From Citrus sinensis (lineage: Eukaryota > Streptophyta > Magnoliopsida > Sapindales > Rutaceae): DNA of 64,000 nt. The notes under the pieces were generated by a model. It had not been told where the DNA came from and made no database searches. It worked only from the letters and a program-made list of their open reading frames with translations. Positions 1 through 11,570 of this stretch are shown piece by piece. The stretch covers positions 32,641,001 through 32,705,000 of the forward strand of contig NC_068564.1 in the NCBI RefSeq assembly GCF_022201045.2, given 5' to 3'. Each line of letters starts with the position of its first letter. The first letter of the stretch is position 1. A program made the translations under genes and the position numbers.

Positions 1-237
1 GTCTGATCACCAAGTTCCATAAACCTGAATTTCGCTCTTTTATTTTTTTAACAAAAATGTTGAAAGAAGTAAGATTTTGCAAAACTGCTAATTCTTCCAT
101 TCATTCTCATCAAAATTTACATTCCCGAACCAACAAAGAAAGATGAAAAAGAAGAACAAGAAGAGAATAAAGGAAAAAAAAAATCTGCTACAAAAGGCCA
201 CACCACAGCAAAACCTGTAATTTTGAGAGATCATCAT

Positions 238-705
238 CTAATGGGTTTGATGATCTGCTGGTGATTCATTATTAGCAGTCTGCTGCTTTACTACTTCCAA
301 TTTCTCATTATTGTTCTTGTCACTGCAAGAGCAGCTCTTATTACTATCATCACCAAAAGAAGAGGACCTACTAGACATTGGGGTGGCCAAATGAGTTGGC
401 TTCAAATCACCAGCCATAATCACCAAAATCTTTTCTTCAAAAACCTGAGGATGAGGCTTCTGAGTTTCATCATGTTTACCCTCACCAGCCTCCAAATCTC
501 TCTCTCCAGCTGCCCCATTATCGCCGCTGTCGAGGTAGCCTGAGAGCTTCCAGTAGGAGCATGCAAGGATCAAGAGAGCAAAAGCAATCAAACCCAACAT
601 AGCCGCTAGCCCTCCGAACAAATATGGCACTGGTGAGTGCCACGGCGAGTGTGTCCTCGTAACATTTTGTGTTACAACATGTGACGGCTGTCTTGCTGTC
701 TCCAT
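238..705 (-). CDS. GLUTAMINE DUMPER (GDU) family protein
   Basis: This is an intronless gene of 155 aa. It has one hydrophobic segment at about residues 28-53 (GGLAAMLGLIAFALLILACS), an acidic stretch after it, and the VIMAG motif at residues 95-99, which is the hallmark of the GDU family. The C-terminal tail is rich in Ser, Asn and Lys. GDU proteins are small single-pass membrane proteins; in Arabidopsis, overexpression causes glutamine export, and the VIMAG region binds the ubiquitin ligase LOG2. The length matches the family (roughly 100-160 aa). The chosen ATG is the first in frame, lies before the membrane segment, and sits about 140 bp downstream of a TATA box. Family assignment is secure; which GDU paralogue it corresponds to cannot be told. 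Confidence 0.93.
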   Translation of the reverse strand: METARQPSHVVTQNVTRTHSPWHSPVPYLFGGLAAMLGLIAFALLILACSYWKLSGYLDSGDNGAAGERDLEAGEGKHDETQKPHPQVFEEKILVIMAGDLKPTHLATPMSSRSSSFGDDSNKSCSCSDKNNNEKLEVVKQQTANNESPADHQTH

Positions 706-777
706 AAATTAATCTCTTCTAGTTAGTTTAATTTTTTGAGAAAACTTTTGAAAGAAAGAATTATATTAATTGAATCA

Positions 778-805
778 AGAAGAAGAAGAAGAAGAAGAAG
801 AAGAG
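778..805. repeat. (GAA)n microsatellite in the GDU 5' leader
   Basis: About nine perfect AGA/GAA units. On the transcribed (minus) strand this is a CTT tract between the TATA box and the ATG. Length polymorphism is likely. Confidence 0.8.
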
Positions 806-845
806 AAATGGGAATTGTTCTCAGATAACAGATGAGTTTACAGGG

Positions 846-853
846 TATTTATA
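846..853 (-). promoter_or_regulatory. TATA box of the GDU gene
   Basis: Reads TATAAATA on the minus strand, about 140 bp upstream of the GDU start codon. A purine trinucleotide run (AGA/GAA, 778-805) lies between them and would be a CTT-rich 5' leader in the transcript, a common plant 5' UTR feature. Confidence 0.65.
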
Positions 854-855
854 GT

Positions 856-1478
856 GGAGATTAAGGTAAGAGGAGGGTTTGTTTTTGGTGATTTATGTCG
901 TCATTTTTTTTGTTGGGGCCACTAGTTTTTTTTTTTTTTTAAAAAAAAAATTGCTTGGATATCTAAAATTTTAAAAAGAACAGTAAAAACGCACTTAAGA
1001 GTGAAGAGTTAAGATTTAATGTTGGGCACATTGTTTAAGTGCTATGTGAATACCGTTTACGACAGTGTTATTGGATAGGAATTGGGAATTAACAGGGAAT
1101 ATATTACAGATTTTGAGAATCAAAAGTACACAAAGCAAACACTTTAGTTATTCTTTACTTCCATCGTGACGTGACCCAATAATGTTTATTTGTTGCATGA
1201 TAATATGTTCCTTGTAAGGTTCCATTTGCACACTTAAATCATCCAAATGAGATAGCAACAGGGTCCCTACCCCCAACTAATTAAACAACCGTATAACAAT
1301 TGGGAATCGCAATGATGTTCTATTTGAATAGACTGTAATTTGAGCCTTTAGTTAGCCTCTATGATTTTGATCTTTTAACGTCCTTAACAAGATGATCAAA
1401 TGATGGATGGGAATGAAATCCGATTCAATTTATTAATTGTGTAATGCATGTACAATGTAGAAATATGAAATAGCTTAA
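856..1478. other. Intergenic, upstream of the GDU gene
   Basis: No coding sequence is recognised. The stretch contains a T-run followed by an A-run around 920-950 and otherwise plain AT-rich DNA. Confidence 0.5.
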
Positions 1479-2524
1479 CTTTTTTTTTTGATAATCCACT
1501 AAGAACGTGGGGGTTAGGCTGGACCCCTACCTATAAATAAACCAATCAATGAAAGAACATAAGGAGGGGAACATAAATCAAACATTTCAGGAAAAGTAAA
1601 TAATTTAGTAATCAAATAAAATCAATACAAATCAAGGTGATTAATGTCGAATGTATGGAATTCCATGAGTATCCAAATGAATAATGCCTGATAAACCGGT
1701 TGGAAGATCACTAGGATTGAAAAATCGCTGACAAGTCTGATGGGTACAAGCCCAATTGGCCATAAAGTCAGCAGCAGATGTAGCTTCTCGAAAAACATGC
1801 CTAATACTAATGGATGACCTAGAAGCCAATGCCCGAACACGCCCAAGGATGTAAGTAAAATCCCATCGCACGAAACTACTTGAAATGGCCCAAAAAACTA
1901 CAGTGGCTGAATCAAATTCTACCTCAAGATCATAAAAACCAAGCTGAGCAGCAAGATCTAAACCTTTTAACAAAGCCATTAATTCAGCAAGAAGAATAGA
2001 TTGGTGCCCCAAAAAGGAACCAGAAGCAGTTAATATCACGCCTTGATTATCACGCCTTGATGATCTCGCAAAACACCACCAGTAGCAGCCATGCCTGGGT
2101 TTCCCCTAGAACAACCATCCACACTCAACTTCACCACCTCCAGTGGCGGTTTCATCCAAGAGACCAATTGAGGTGGTCTGCGGGGAGGCATGATAATACT
2201 CAATCCCTCCAGAATCTGAGTGTCCAAAATGCCCCTCAATTGAGATGTCTTGAAACCAAATGTGTCACTAACTAGTCTAATATCCAAAAGCACTCTAAAA
2301 ATAATAGCGTTCACATTAAAGGCAACTGAATCGTACCTGAGAGTGTTTCGAGCCTGCCAAACATGCCATAGAATGAAACATAAAAGAATGACTCGAATAT
2401 GTTTTGAAGAACAGCAACACCGTCGCCGGTGACTAAGCAAAGCATGAGGAGACCAAAAAGGGAGATACGGACTAAGATAGACAAACATCCCAGTTTGAGT
2501 CAATAGATAGACAAATCGATGCAT
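1479..2524 (-). pseudogene. 3' end of a LINE (L1-type), RNase H domain, broken
   Basis: On the minus strand, two adjoining frames (2524-2036 and 2039-1641) encode the tail of a plant L1-type ORF2 product. First comes the spacer typical of these elements (WHVWQARNTLRYDS), then an RNase H-like domain beginning VKLSVDGCSRGNPG, with GGVLRDHQG, LAELMALLKGLDLA and the later EFDSA and HVFREATSAAD blocks. A T-run at 1480-1489 is the poly(A) tail of the minus-strand element. The reverse transcriptase part is absent, so this is a 5'-truncated insertion. The frame is broken at 2035-2062 by a 14-bp tandem duplication. Catalytic motifs are partly legible, but the copy cannot be active. Confidence 0.82.
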
Positions 2525-3360
2525 TTTATTGCACAGCTCAAGTGGTTTTGTAGTGGCTAAGAAGTGAGTTACTTATTAGCCAAACATTTTTTCTATGGCA
2601 GGTCTAATCTACTAGTCTCTACAGAAAGTAGGAAGAAAATAAAAAGGAATTTCAAACTCTTCCTTTTAGGAAGGGATAATTAGGAAAATTATATTGATTG
2701 TAACTTTCTCCAAACCTCTAAGAAAAACATTATAAAAAAAAAGTTTAAATGGTAATATCTCTCCCTCGGTCCAAAATAAAATAAAGGGACAATTTTGTAT
2801 TTCTTAGATTGTGAAAATACTTTGTTAGGATAGAATTAATTTTTTTACCTTGTTGAAACAAATTAATTTAACACAATGTATTATGTTAACAGATCCATCG
2901 AAAGATACTATAAAATTCTAGAAAAAATCATGTACTGCGCTATATTCTTGTCTTGCTGCGTCACAAACTTTATACAAACATGCACAATCAAAGCAAGCAT
3001 TACAATTCCATCAGGCAAAAAAAAAAAAAGTAAAGTAAGCATTACAATACTGGGCAGTGGGCATAATGTTGCAAACGGTGTAGTTTGTCCATAGTGCCTG
3101 TCATAACGGAGGATAGAAACGGTTTCAACAGAATTCTTGAAAGCCTAAAAAAGAATACGTTGTTACAAACAACTTGCAATTTGAAGGTGTGTGCACTCAG
3201 AAAAAGCTATGTTTGGTGGCGTCTACTAATAGTTGCTTAAAGAACTAGAAAGTGTTAGATACACATAATAATAATAATATTCCTCGGCTTCAATCAATAT
3301 TTGTCCTGATCACCCATCACAAAATACTTATCTCAGTAATACACACATATTCACAAACAT
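2525..3360. other. Intergenic, no gene seen
   Basis: AT-rich DNA with an A-run near 3020. The short open frames here have no recognisable product. Confidence 0.45.
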
Positions 3361-3513
3361 CATTATTTTTTTAATACAGACATTCTATCAAGTCATATAA
3401 TTTAATAGAATCAGTATTTAATTTACTATAAAATTATGTGATTTAGCAGCATGTCTGTACTAATTCTATTAAATTACATGACTTAATAGCATATCTACAT
3501 GAAAAAAAATGAG
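3361..3513. mobile_element. Short foldback MITE-like element, copy 1
   Basis: The left arm (3361-3411) and the inverted right arm (3463-3513) are about 51 bp each and clearly complementary, ending in an A/T-run plus CTC/GAG-type tips. A (TG)n tract followed by (GA)n (3518-3566) abuts the right end. Three similar elements lie at 3731, 18589 and 18904. No coding capacity. Confidence 0.7.
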
Positions 3514-3517
3514 AATG

Positions 3518-3532
3518 CTGTGTGTGTGTGTG

Positions 3533-3566
<34 letters not shown>
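3518..3566. repeat. (TG)n then (GA)n microsatellite
   Basis: A compound dinucleotide repeat next to the right end of the foldback element. Confidence 0.85.
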
Positions 3567-3568
<2 letters not shown>

Positions 3569-3730
3569 CAGGGATCCCTAACTTTAATTTAGATTTCAAT
3601 ACACTACATGATAAAATTTAGTGTATTGAAATCTGTGTTTATTTTGTCTTTTAACTTATCTCTAAATTTATTAAAATCAGAGATCGCTGATTGAAAAACT
3701 ACTATATATATGTGTGTGTGTGTGTGTGTT

Positions 3731-3887
3731 CTCATTTTTTTTTTTTATGCAGATACGCTTTTAAGTCATGCGGTTTAATATAGTCATATTTTAATGCCAT
3801 TAAACTGCACAACTTTATAATACATTCAGAAATAACTCTATTAAACTGCATGAGTTAACAGCATATCCACATTAAAAAAAAAAAGAG
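3731..3887. mobile_element. Short foldback MITE-like element, copy 2
   Basis: About 157 bp. The left tip CTCATTTTTT is matched by an inverted right tip ending AAAAAGAG. The inner arm words AAGTCATGCGGTTTAATA and TTAAACTGCATGAGTTAA are inverted copies. It lies between a (TG)n run on the left and an (AT)n run (3888-3912) on the right. Confidence 0.7.
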
Positions 3888-3912
3888 TATATATATATAT
3901 ATATATATATAT
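3888..3912. repeat. (AT)n microsatellite
   Basis: A perfect AT dinucleotide tract directly abutting foldback element copy 2. Confidence 0.85.
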
Positions 3913-6900
3913 GACACAATTATATAGTATCTGGTGAATAAAATCATGGCAATCAACTGATAGTACGTGTGTTAGTATTGTGAGCCATAAAACTGGTTAA
4001 TTCGATCAAATCAAATTAACGTCTTATTTAAGGAAAATAAATAGAAATTGTTCCCACGCACTTCTCAGGTGGGGGGAGCATTTTAAGAAGAAGGTTAATT
4101 TGGGGTGCCGGAAATCGAAAAACGTCCCTACCGCCATCATACTCTTTGCCTGCCAATAGCAAACTAGCAATTTTATGTCCAAATACAGCCAGCTAGCTAG
4201 CTAGCCTTTCTTTTTTTTTTTTTTTTATCAGGTATGCTGAATGTACGTTTGCTCAAACCAAACAGAAACAAGAAGACAAGCCAGTCTCCTTTTTGTGTAA
4301 GGAATGAAATGAGTTACTCAAGTGGAGTAAAGCTTTTCAGTAGTATATATATTTCTATAAGGATTACTTGTAGTGTATAAATTAATCACTTGTATTAAAT
4401 ATTAGCAGTCTTTTAACTCCTATCTATGCTGTTGACTATTATGCAACATATTAAAGTCTCAAGTATCATGCAAGCTTTTCGAGTTTGGGATTGTAGCTAT
4501 GTATTTGTACATAAATATTTCGAACGGAAAGTCTTATATATATAGACACACATATGTATATCACCGTCAAACAATAAAATGGAAGCGTATGAACTTATCA
4601 TGACTTTTTTTTAATAATTTCTTTATTATTAAGGTAAGGAAGTGACAGTCACTGAATTTAAAGAGTAATTGTCAAGCTATTATTTTAAAATGTGGTTTGA
4701 AATGACTTTAATATACATCTCTTTTATTAAAATTTAATTTTATATAAGTGACTATAACATATCAAAGTCGTTTGTATGTATAAATGGTTAAGAAATGATG
4801 CCCAATATTATACGCTGAGTGAAGGGGTTGGAGCCTTTCCCATGAATCATATTTTCAAAATTTGAGTGGTGGGTTCCATTCACTTCGTCAGCTTCCACCA
4901 CTCAACGTACACGCTAAGGACAATTGGGTATTATTCCTCCCATTGCAATATTTGCATACGTCCAAAGGTTCCATTATTATATATTTTAATGCAATTTTTT
5001 TTATGCTTCCACTAAGATTGTATCGTCTCTTTCTTAATTAAAATGATTAGGTATTGAGCAACGAATAATTGTTTGAGAAACAAATCCTGACCATATCCCA
5101 CTTTTAGATTTAATTTATGATTATTAAGTGAACTAAACGTATCTCCTTTCATGTAATAGGCTAAAACTTCTTTTCTAATTTTTTTTTCTCTAAAATTCTT
5201 GGATGCCATTTAAATGGGCAAATTTGGCAGCAAATCACAATGGGTTACGTTAGTTGTTAAAAAATATATATATATACCCACCTAAGCACGAAGGATCGGC
5301 AGTTATTTCGTCATTTTATAAATGATTATTAAGTTGATTAATGATGGAAAGTAAACTAATTGTTCCTTATGATAAGATTCGGTTAATTAATTTGAATATC
5401 GTAAAGATATTTTCTGATTTAATAATTTCGGGGATACAACAAACGTGATTCAATTTGCAAATTAACAACTACAGAGAGTTATTGGTTGACTTTGTTGAGG
5501 AAGAAAAAAAAAAAGCGGTGGAGCAACTTCAAAATTCTTAATTCTTTTTTTATTTTCATTATAATGTATTGTCATTATTTCGCGGCAATGAATCATGTAC
5601 AAATTAATAACCTTTCGTTTTTGCAATTAAGGTGGTAACGTGCCTTGGATTATCATTCGCTTACGTTAGCATGAAAGATAAGCTGACTATAAATAATGAA
5701 CCCGGACCCCACTAGTTTTAAATCCATTAATTACGTTGAGAGTGACAAAATTGGAATAATTATCTAAAAATAAACGTGGCTAACATTTGCCGCTGCGAAT
5801 TACTATGGTAACTTTGATAATTATTGAAGTGGGGTTTCCACCATCTTCATTATTGTTATATTTATTAATTATTATAATTTAGATGCTTTAAGTCAGTAAT
5901 CATGCCACAGCTATGATTGCTTTCGGGCTGCTCTCATTTCCTAAACAACTTTTTTTAACTTCCCTATAAAATAACTATTTCCGTAAAGATCAAAATACTA
6001 ATTAAGTACATAGTATTTTATAATTAAAAGCACTTGTGCTATTACTTAATACAAGATATGGTGGATAAGGATGAACAAATATAAGTGAGACGTTTAAGAA
6101 TCGGGCCAGGTGTTGTAAACTGCTTCACTAAATTAATAAAAGCTATATTAATTGGAGATTAATTTAAAAAAAGGTTAAGGGGCCACCTACAGAAATTAGT
6201 GAGATAATGTTGGAATTTCGAGTCATAAAGGAAAGACTGAGAGGATGAGTGCTTGTTCCCTACATGCACAGAAATGTTAATTGCCGGTTACATAATTCTT
6301 TTAAGTCTCTGCTGCATTTAACAATTGAATGCATGCATTAAAAAGTGCTTGGAAATAAAATAATAATGTTATAAGATAAAGCGTTAATAATTTGTATAAA
6401 TTATTGAGGGTATAATGACTTATTTACCATTTGATATAAAAAGACATCTTCCTTAAGCTTCTCAATAAACAAAGAAGATACTAAATTGAAGTATCGAAAT
6501 AGGAAAAAGAGAACTCAATACTAACTTTACATCAAATAGTATTACATAAAGTTTTTGGTGCAGCACTTAAATAAAATTTACAGGAAAACTGCCAAAGTGA
6601 GGGGGGCCAAAGTAAACAATGTATAGAAATTGATAAAATATCAATATACCCCCTTATTTTTTCTGAATTTGTAACCCCAAGATAGAGATAGTCCGGAATT
6701 TTTTTTTTTCAAACCATTGCATAAAACCGAAATTTGATAAATTTTCTAGTGAATGAGTTTTGAATTATGAACCTCTCATACCAACATAAGAGATTTTATT
6801 GTTGAACCAATAATTATTTCGAAAATGAAACTTTGTACTTAACCACTTGGTTTAAAAGAATAAGGTAAATATGAGTTCGGAACTTGAAGAAATCATGCTT

Positions 6901-8220
6901 CCAAAACCACTAGATTCAAAAGATGAAATTATTCAATAATAATTTTATGTTATCGAACTTCTAATCCAAGCTGAATTGACGTACTTATATGCGGTAGGTT
7001 TGCACGGACCAAACTAAGAAATTGAGTCATAATGAAAATATGCTTGTAGAGTGGACATTTTCAAGGCAAGAAGCCCTCAGCAGAAAAAAGACATTAGGTG
7101 GTTTTGGATAACGCCAAATTAAAGGTGGGGAGTTCTCTTGGGCTCTCTCTAATTATTGTAGCTTTGGAGGCTATAGCTAGCTTGTTAGGGCTACACTTAC
7201 ACTTTAATTATAGATCAACTGTGATGGTTTTTTTTTTTTGGGTGGGGGAAACTATTGCTATTTAATTGACACTACTAGCTAGCTATCGCTATCTCCAAAA
7301 AGAAGATACCGCAGCAAATGGGAAAACAAAGAAGATCCAAATAAAGCTATCTTAATTATACATCCGAAGGAAAGAAACAACTCAATGAAAAGAAAAGCAA
7401 AATGGAGGCAAATGAAGATGACATTATTAATTATTGGGCTGTGCTCAATTATAACAAGTCGTGTTTTAGTTTGCTACTCCAATGTAGATGCTTTTCTATT
7501 ATTTCTTAAGTTTTAAAAACACTCAATGATCGTAGGGTGATCTGCAACTGATTATATTTTATGAAGAAATTAGACGTATTTAATAATAATTTTTTAATTA
7601 AAAAAATGATTCAAGAGAAAAAGGACATAAAGGCTCTCAAAAGTTTATTCAAAATGAACACATTAGGAAACCGTTACCTTTTTCTTTTTTTTTTGTGTGT
7701 TTATTTAAATTAAGAAAAGAGTTAATAAATTTCCTCCTTGACGGAGCCTTGATTTGAAAAAAGAAAAAAGAAAATTAGTATAAAATTATAATACTTTCAT
7801 CTATATCCAAATAAATGTAAAACAAAGTGATAGACAAAAGAGTCCGGATGTATATTAATTTCCGAAATGTTGAAGATCTATTTATTAGGTTTGCCTTAAC
7901 GGGCTTGGTGTCTGTCAAAATTAAAGAGTTCGTTCAAAATTAATTTCTTCTGTTTTTTGTCCTCATCGTCATTTCTTTTCGTGTGAAATTAATTGAACTC
8001 AAACTTTTCAAGTACTTTACCATAACACCTAAGCAATAAAGGGAAAGATAGAAAAGCAGCCTGAACTTTGCAGGGAAAAAAAAAAAAAGGAAAACCCGAC
8101 ATTGATTGGAGGAATTTGACTATTTTTTCTTTGAAGCAAAATTTTAATGAATAAATTCATTAAAATGAGGAGCTAAATGTCAAATTATGAGACAAAGGGC
8201 TTTTGGTTCTTTCTCTCAGA
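3913..8220. other. Long gene-poor intergenic stretch
   Basis: No coding region, RNA gene or clear transposon end was recognised over 4.3 kb. Base composition is AT-rich with many homopolymer runs. Small open frames here (for example 5012-5209) show no family features and were not annotated. Confidence 0.5.
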
Positions 8221-8221
8221 C

Positions 8222-8476
8222 TCAAGCACCTGACCCCATTTGGTCAGTAAATTGATGATGTAGTCCAAAATGACATAAAATCACCATGTGCTTTTGCCCT
8301 GGAAAAGCACCAAATTTAAAGCACTTTTGGCTGCGGAACATACAAGACCAAAACAAATCGCAGTGACCAACAAAGACTGAGGGGCGGTAACCATGTAGCA
8401 AGCTGTACAAAGGCAAAGGAGATTTTCCATAGTTTGCCTCCTTTGAAGCCAAGAACCCACACTGCATATCATTCAC
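8222..8476 (-). other. Richer-GC island with two overlapping short frames, unassigned
   Basis: This 255-bp patch is less AT-rich than its surroundings and is open in two minus-strand frames (84 and 63 codons). The shorter one would give a Cys-rich, hydrophobic N-terminal peptide beginning MENLLCLCTACY. No family is recognised. It could be an exon relic, part of a non-coding transcript, or chance. Confidence 0.25.
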
Positions 8477-8479
8477 TGC

Positions 8480-11400
8480 AAGCAGATTGTATTAAAAATG
8501 ACAACAAACTCAATTACTCTTCGAAAGAGTTTTAGAAACGATCTAGAGTACTAGCGTCAATTTACAAAACGGGCAGTCGATGTGTCAAGCACTCGATCAA
8601 TTAGCGATCGTCAAACAATCTACATGCATATGTCAGCCATTTTTTCCCCGCACGTATATAATGCGACAAATTAACTTTTATGTTTCGTAAGTGGGCTGAT
8701 TTATATAACTTTCCCCTAATTTAAAGCTATTTCTGTAAATTTTTATGGAATCTTGGTTATTTAGATGAGAACTTTAATTACGAGTAGAGGAATTGTGTGG
8801 CATTTGCAGAAATTGTACCTAGCTGGGATTCGAGACCACTACTTTCAGTGGATAGTGTCTGAGGAATCGATTAGATTTGGTAAGAATTTTGTCCAATCAG
8901 AATAAGTTTACCATTTAGCATAAAAATCAATTGAGGGTACTTATCAATATTGGTGGCTCCCCACATAGCCACATTTCTTAAATTCGTCACCAAGAATCAT
9001 TATACGCATTTTGTTACGTGAGAGCATGCCGACATCGACATGTTCTTGCTTCACATGGTGATGGCATTGAGACCTTCTTTAAGAAATATCAAGAGTCATT
9101 TATTCGTTTCTAGCCAAGGCTCCCAGGTTTTGATTTGTAGCTAGTTTGAATTTCGAAAGTTTATATATATATATATATAATGTACAATTAAAGCCCAACA
9201 TGGTATAATGTAGAATCAAGACTACTAGAACCTACTCAAGTCAAGCATAAGAAATTAAAGAAAATAAGTTCCTATAATTATTCAGGAAACTCGAACCCTC
9301 CATCTTAGAATTAAAAGGAGAAGGTACTGACCAACACAATGAAAAAAGTTATTGGCAAAAATTTATATTTAGTTGGTTACATATGAGGCAAATTTGTAGA
9401 GCAATATTTTGTTTATAAAAATTATAGTAAATAAGAACACAATATTAGTATTGTGAATTTTGAAAAGACCGAGATAGATACAAGAGGTGAAAAGATTGAT
9501 ACTATGGTGAGCTAGTTGATAACGACAAAAAATGAATACGTGAGATCAAATTGATTTTGGTAGGAGCGTAATTGACTTCATGAATATCTATGTATCATAA
9601 TAAGAATGTGAAGAATTGCATCTTACCGCAAGTTGTTTGATACTAACAAATCATCACGAACATAATGTCAAATATTAGTCTCATTACAAACACTTGCACA
9701 CCTTTGTTTTATCTAATATCTGTCAAAACGGTAGAAGCTAACGGGGAAAGCACATTGTTCCCTCAAATCTCAATCCCTGTGCGTAGGACAAATAGGTCAA
9801 TTTATTCTCAAATCGAATATCCAACAACTTGTATCACTCAAAAAAATTGAATCGATAACCAGATAATTTGTGATGTTGCCTTTTCTTTTTAATATTTTCT
9901 TAAATATAAATAGAAAAGCTTTCAATTACTTTCGTATATTTGTTGAAATTAGGTGTTGAGATTGAGATAGATCACCTAACACTATCACTAATCATTCAAT
10001 CATTAAGCAAAATGAGTCAAAGGTTGGGCCTACGTAACCATCAAGCTGTGATTTAACTGAACAATCAATATTACCCAGACAATTATGTAAAACTCAAACT
10101 TATCCCATCACTCAAACTAAGGCTTCCCCCACCCTCATCAAATCTTGTGATATGCTGGAAACTGCTAATCTATAATGATTACCCCGATTTGACAAGATTA
10201 TCATGTCCCTGTCTTTAATCCTATAATTTTATATCATGGGGGTTCGACCATCACACATGTAGTCTATACTTTTCACATCTCAGAATGCAAAAATCGAAAC
10301 ATGAAACTTAAGACTTACAACATATATAGCAAAGTTTTTTCATATAAAATTATAAGTTTAAAGTTTCATTTTAAAAATTTTACGCTCGCTGTTATATAAA
10401 TTGAACCCATCTCCATATACAATTTTACGTTGCTCTCTCTCTCTGGCTTTCTCAAAAGTCGTCAAAAGTAATGCTAGTGCAATCTCCAATGACCCAACTC
10501 AAAAGAATACATGATAAGGCAATTAGGCAATACGAGCCACAAACCAAGAAGCAAAATACAAGAAATGGTGAATAGGCATATGTTGTATTGTAGTAAGAAA
10601 GGAGGTCAAAAGTAAGTAGCCATTAGCCAAGACGTGATACGTTGTGGAGGCTGAGTCAGTGGTCAATTGACCTGGTGAGTAGTGACGTGAAAAGGAGAAC
10701 AAAAATGGGATTATCGAAGAGGGCACTTTGCTTCCCTAGGAGTAGACAAATTGATACTCATGGGACACAGGAGGGCAGCAGGACCAGCACTCACGGCCCT
10801 GGCCCCCACCGCCTACACTACTAGAAACAACCCCATGAGTCAAGTCATTTTCTCCTACACCCTGGCCTGTTCATCTGTGTCGTCAATCAACACAAAAGCT
10901 CACCCACTCATGCCCAACCACTAGATAATGTCCCTTTCTTTCATTTTTCCCTTTTTTTAATTAAATTAAAAACTGTGATTTTAACTCAAATAAGCATTTA
11001 CTCTGTTTTGCAAAAATCTAAAGGAAAAAGGAAAAAAGAAACAAACAAGAGAAGTTACTTAGCTCAATTGTGTGAACCTTTTGTTCTTTCAACCTGCAGA
11101 AATAGTTTACCATCATGCACTTAAACAATCCTTACAATTTACGTGTAAATGCAAAATTGCAAATAGTGAGTAAAATTATCACTATTAGTAGCTATTAGTT
11201 TGGTTTAAACAAGATTACAAAAACTTATTTTCCACTATAATTACCCACAACTCTTCTCAAATTCAAGCAGTCGCATCAGACATTTCATACAAAATTTGAA
11301 AAGAAAATCCGATCCACTATGAATTGCTAAGAAATTCTTGACTAGTTTAGGCTAATAAACTAGATGAACAATTGTAAATAAAAAGTATAACCACATAAGC

Positions 11401-11520
11401 AAATGGTATTATAAACCCTAAAAGGGCAATGACAGTGACTATTAAATGGACTGAATATAATATCACCTTATCATATAGAAATCCAGTTAAGTATTCAAAC
11501 ATCAAAGATAGCAATACACT
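8480..11520. other. Intergenic, downstream of the SmE gene
   Basis: No gene recognised. An AT microsatellite lies at about 9164-9180. A less AT-rich part (about 10480-10880) includes frames on both strands without recognisable domains. Confidence 0.45.
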
Positions 11521-11570
11521 CTAAATGGCTCAACCAATGACAGACGACAAGATTTCCAGAATGACCATCA

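Noticed and set aside
2876..3094. Short plus-strand open frame (72 codons)
   Set aside because: It crosses an A-run, has no family features, and its composition matches surrounding non-coding DNA.
10523..10824. Opposed open frames of 60-67 codons
   Set aside because: No recognisable domain on either strand and no splice structure; probably chance in a less AT-rich patch.
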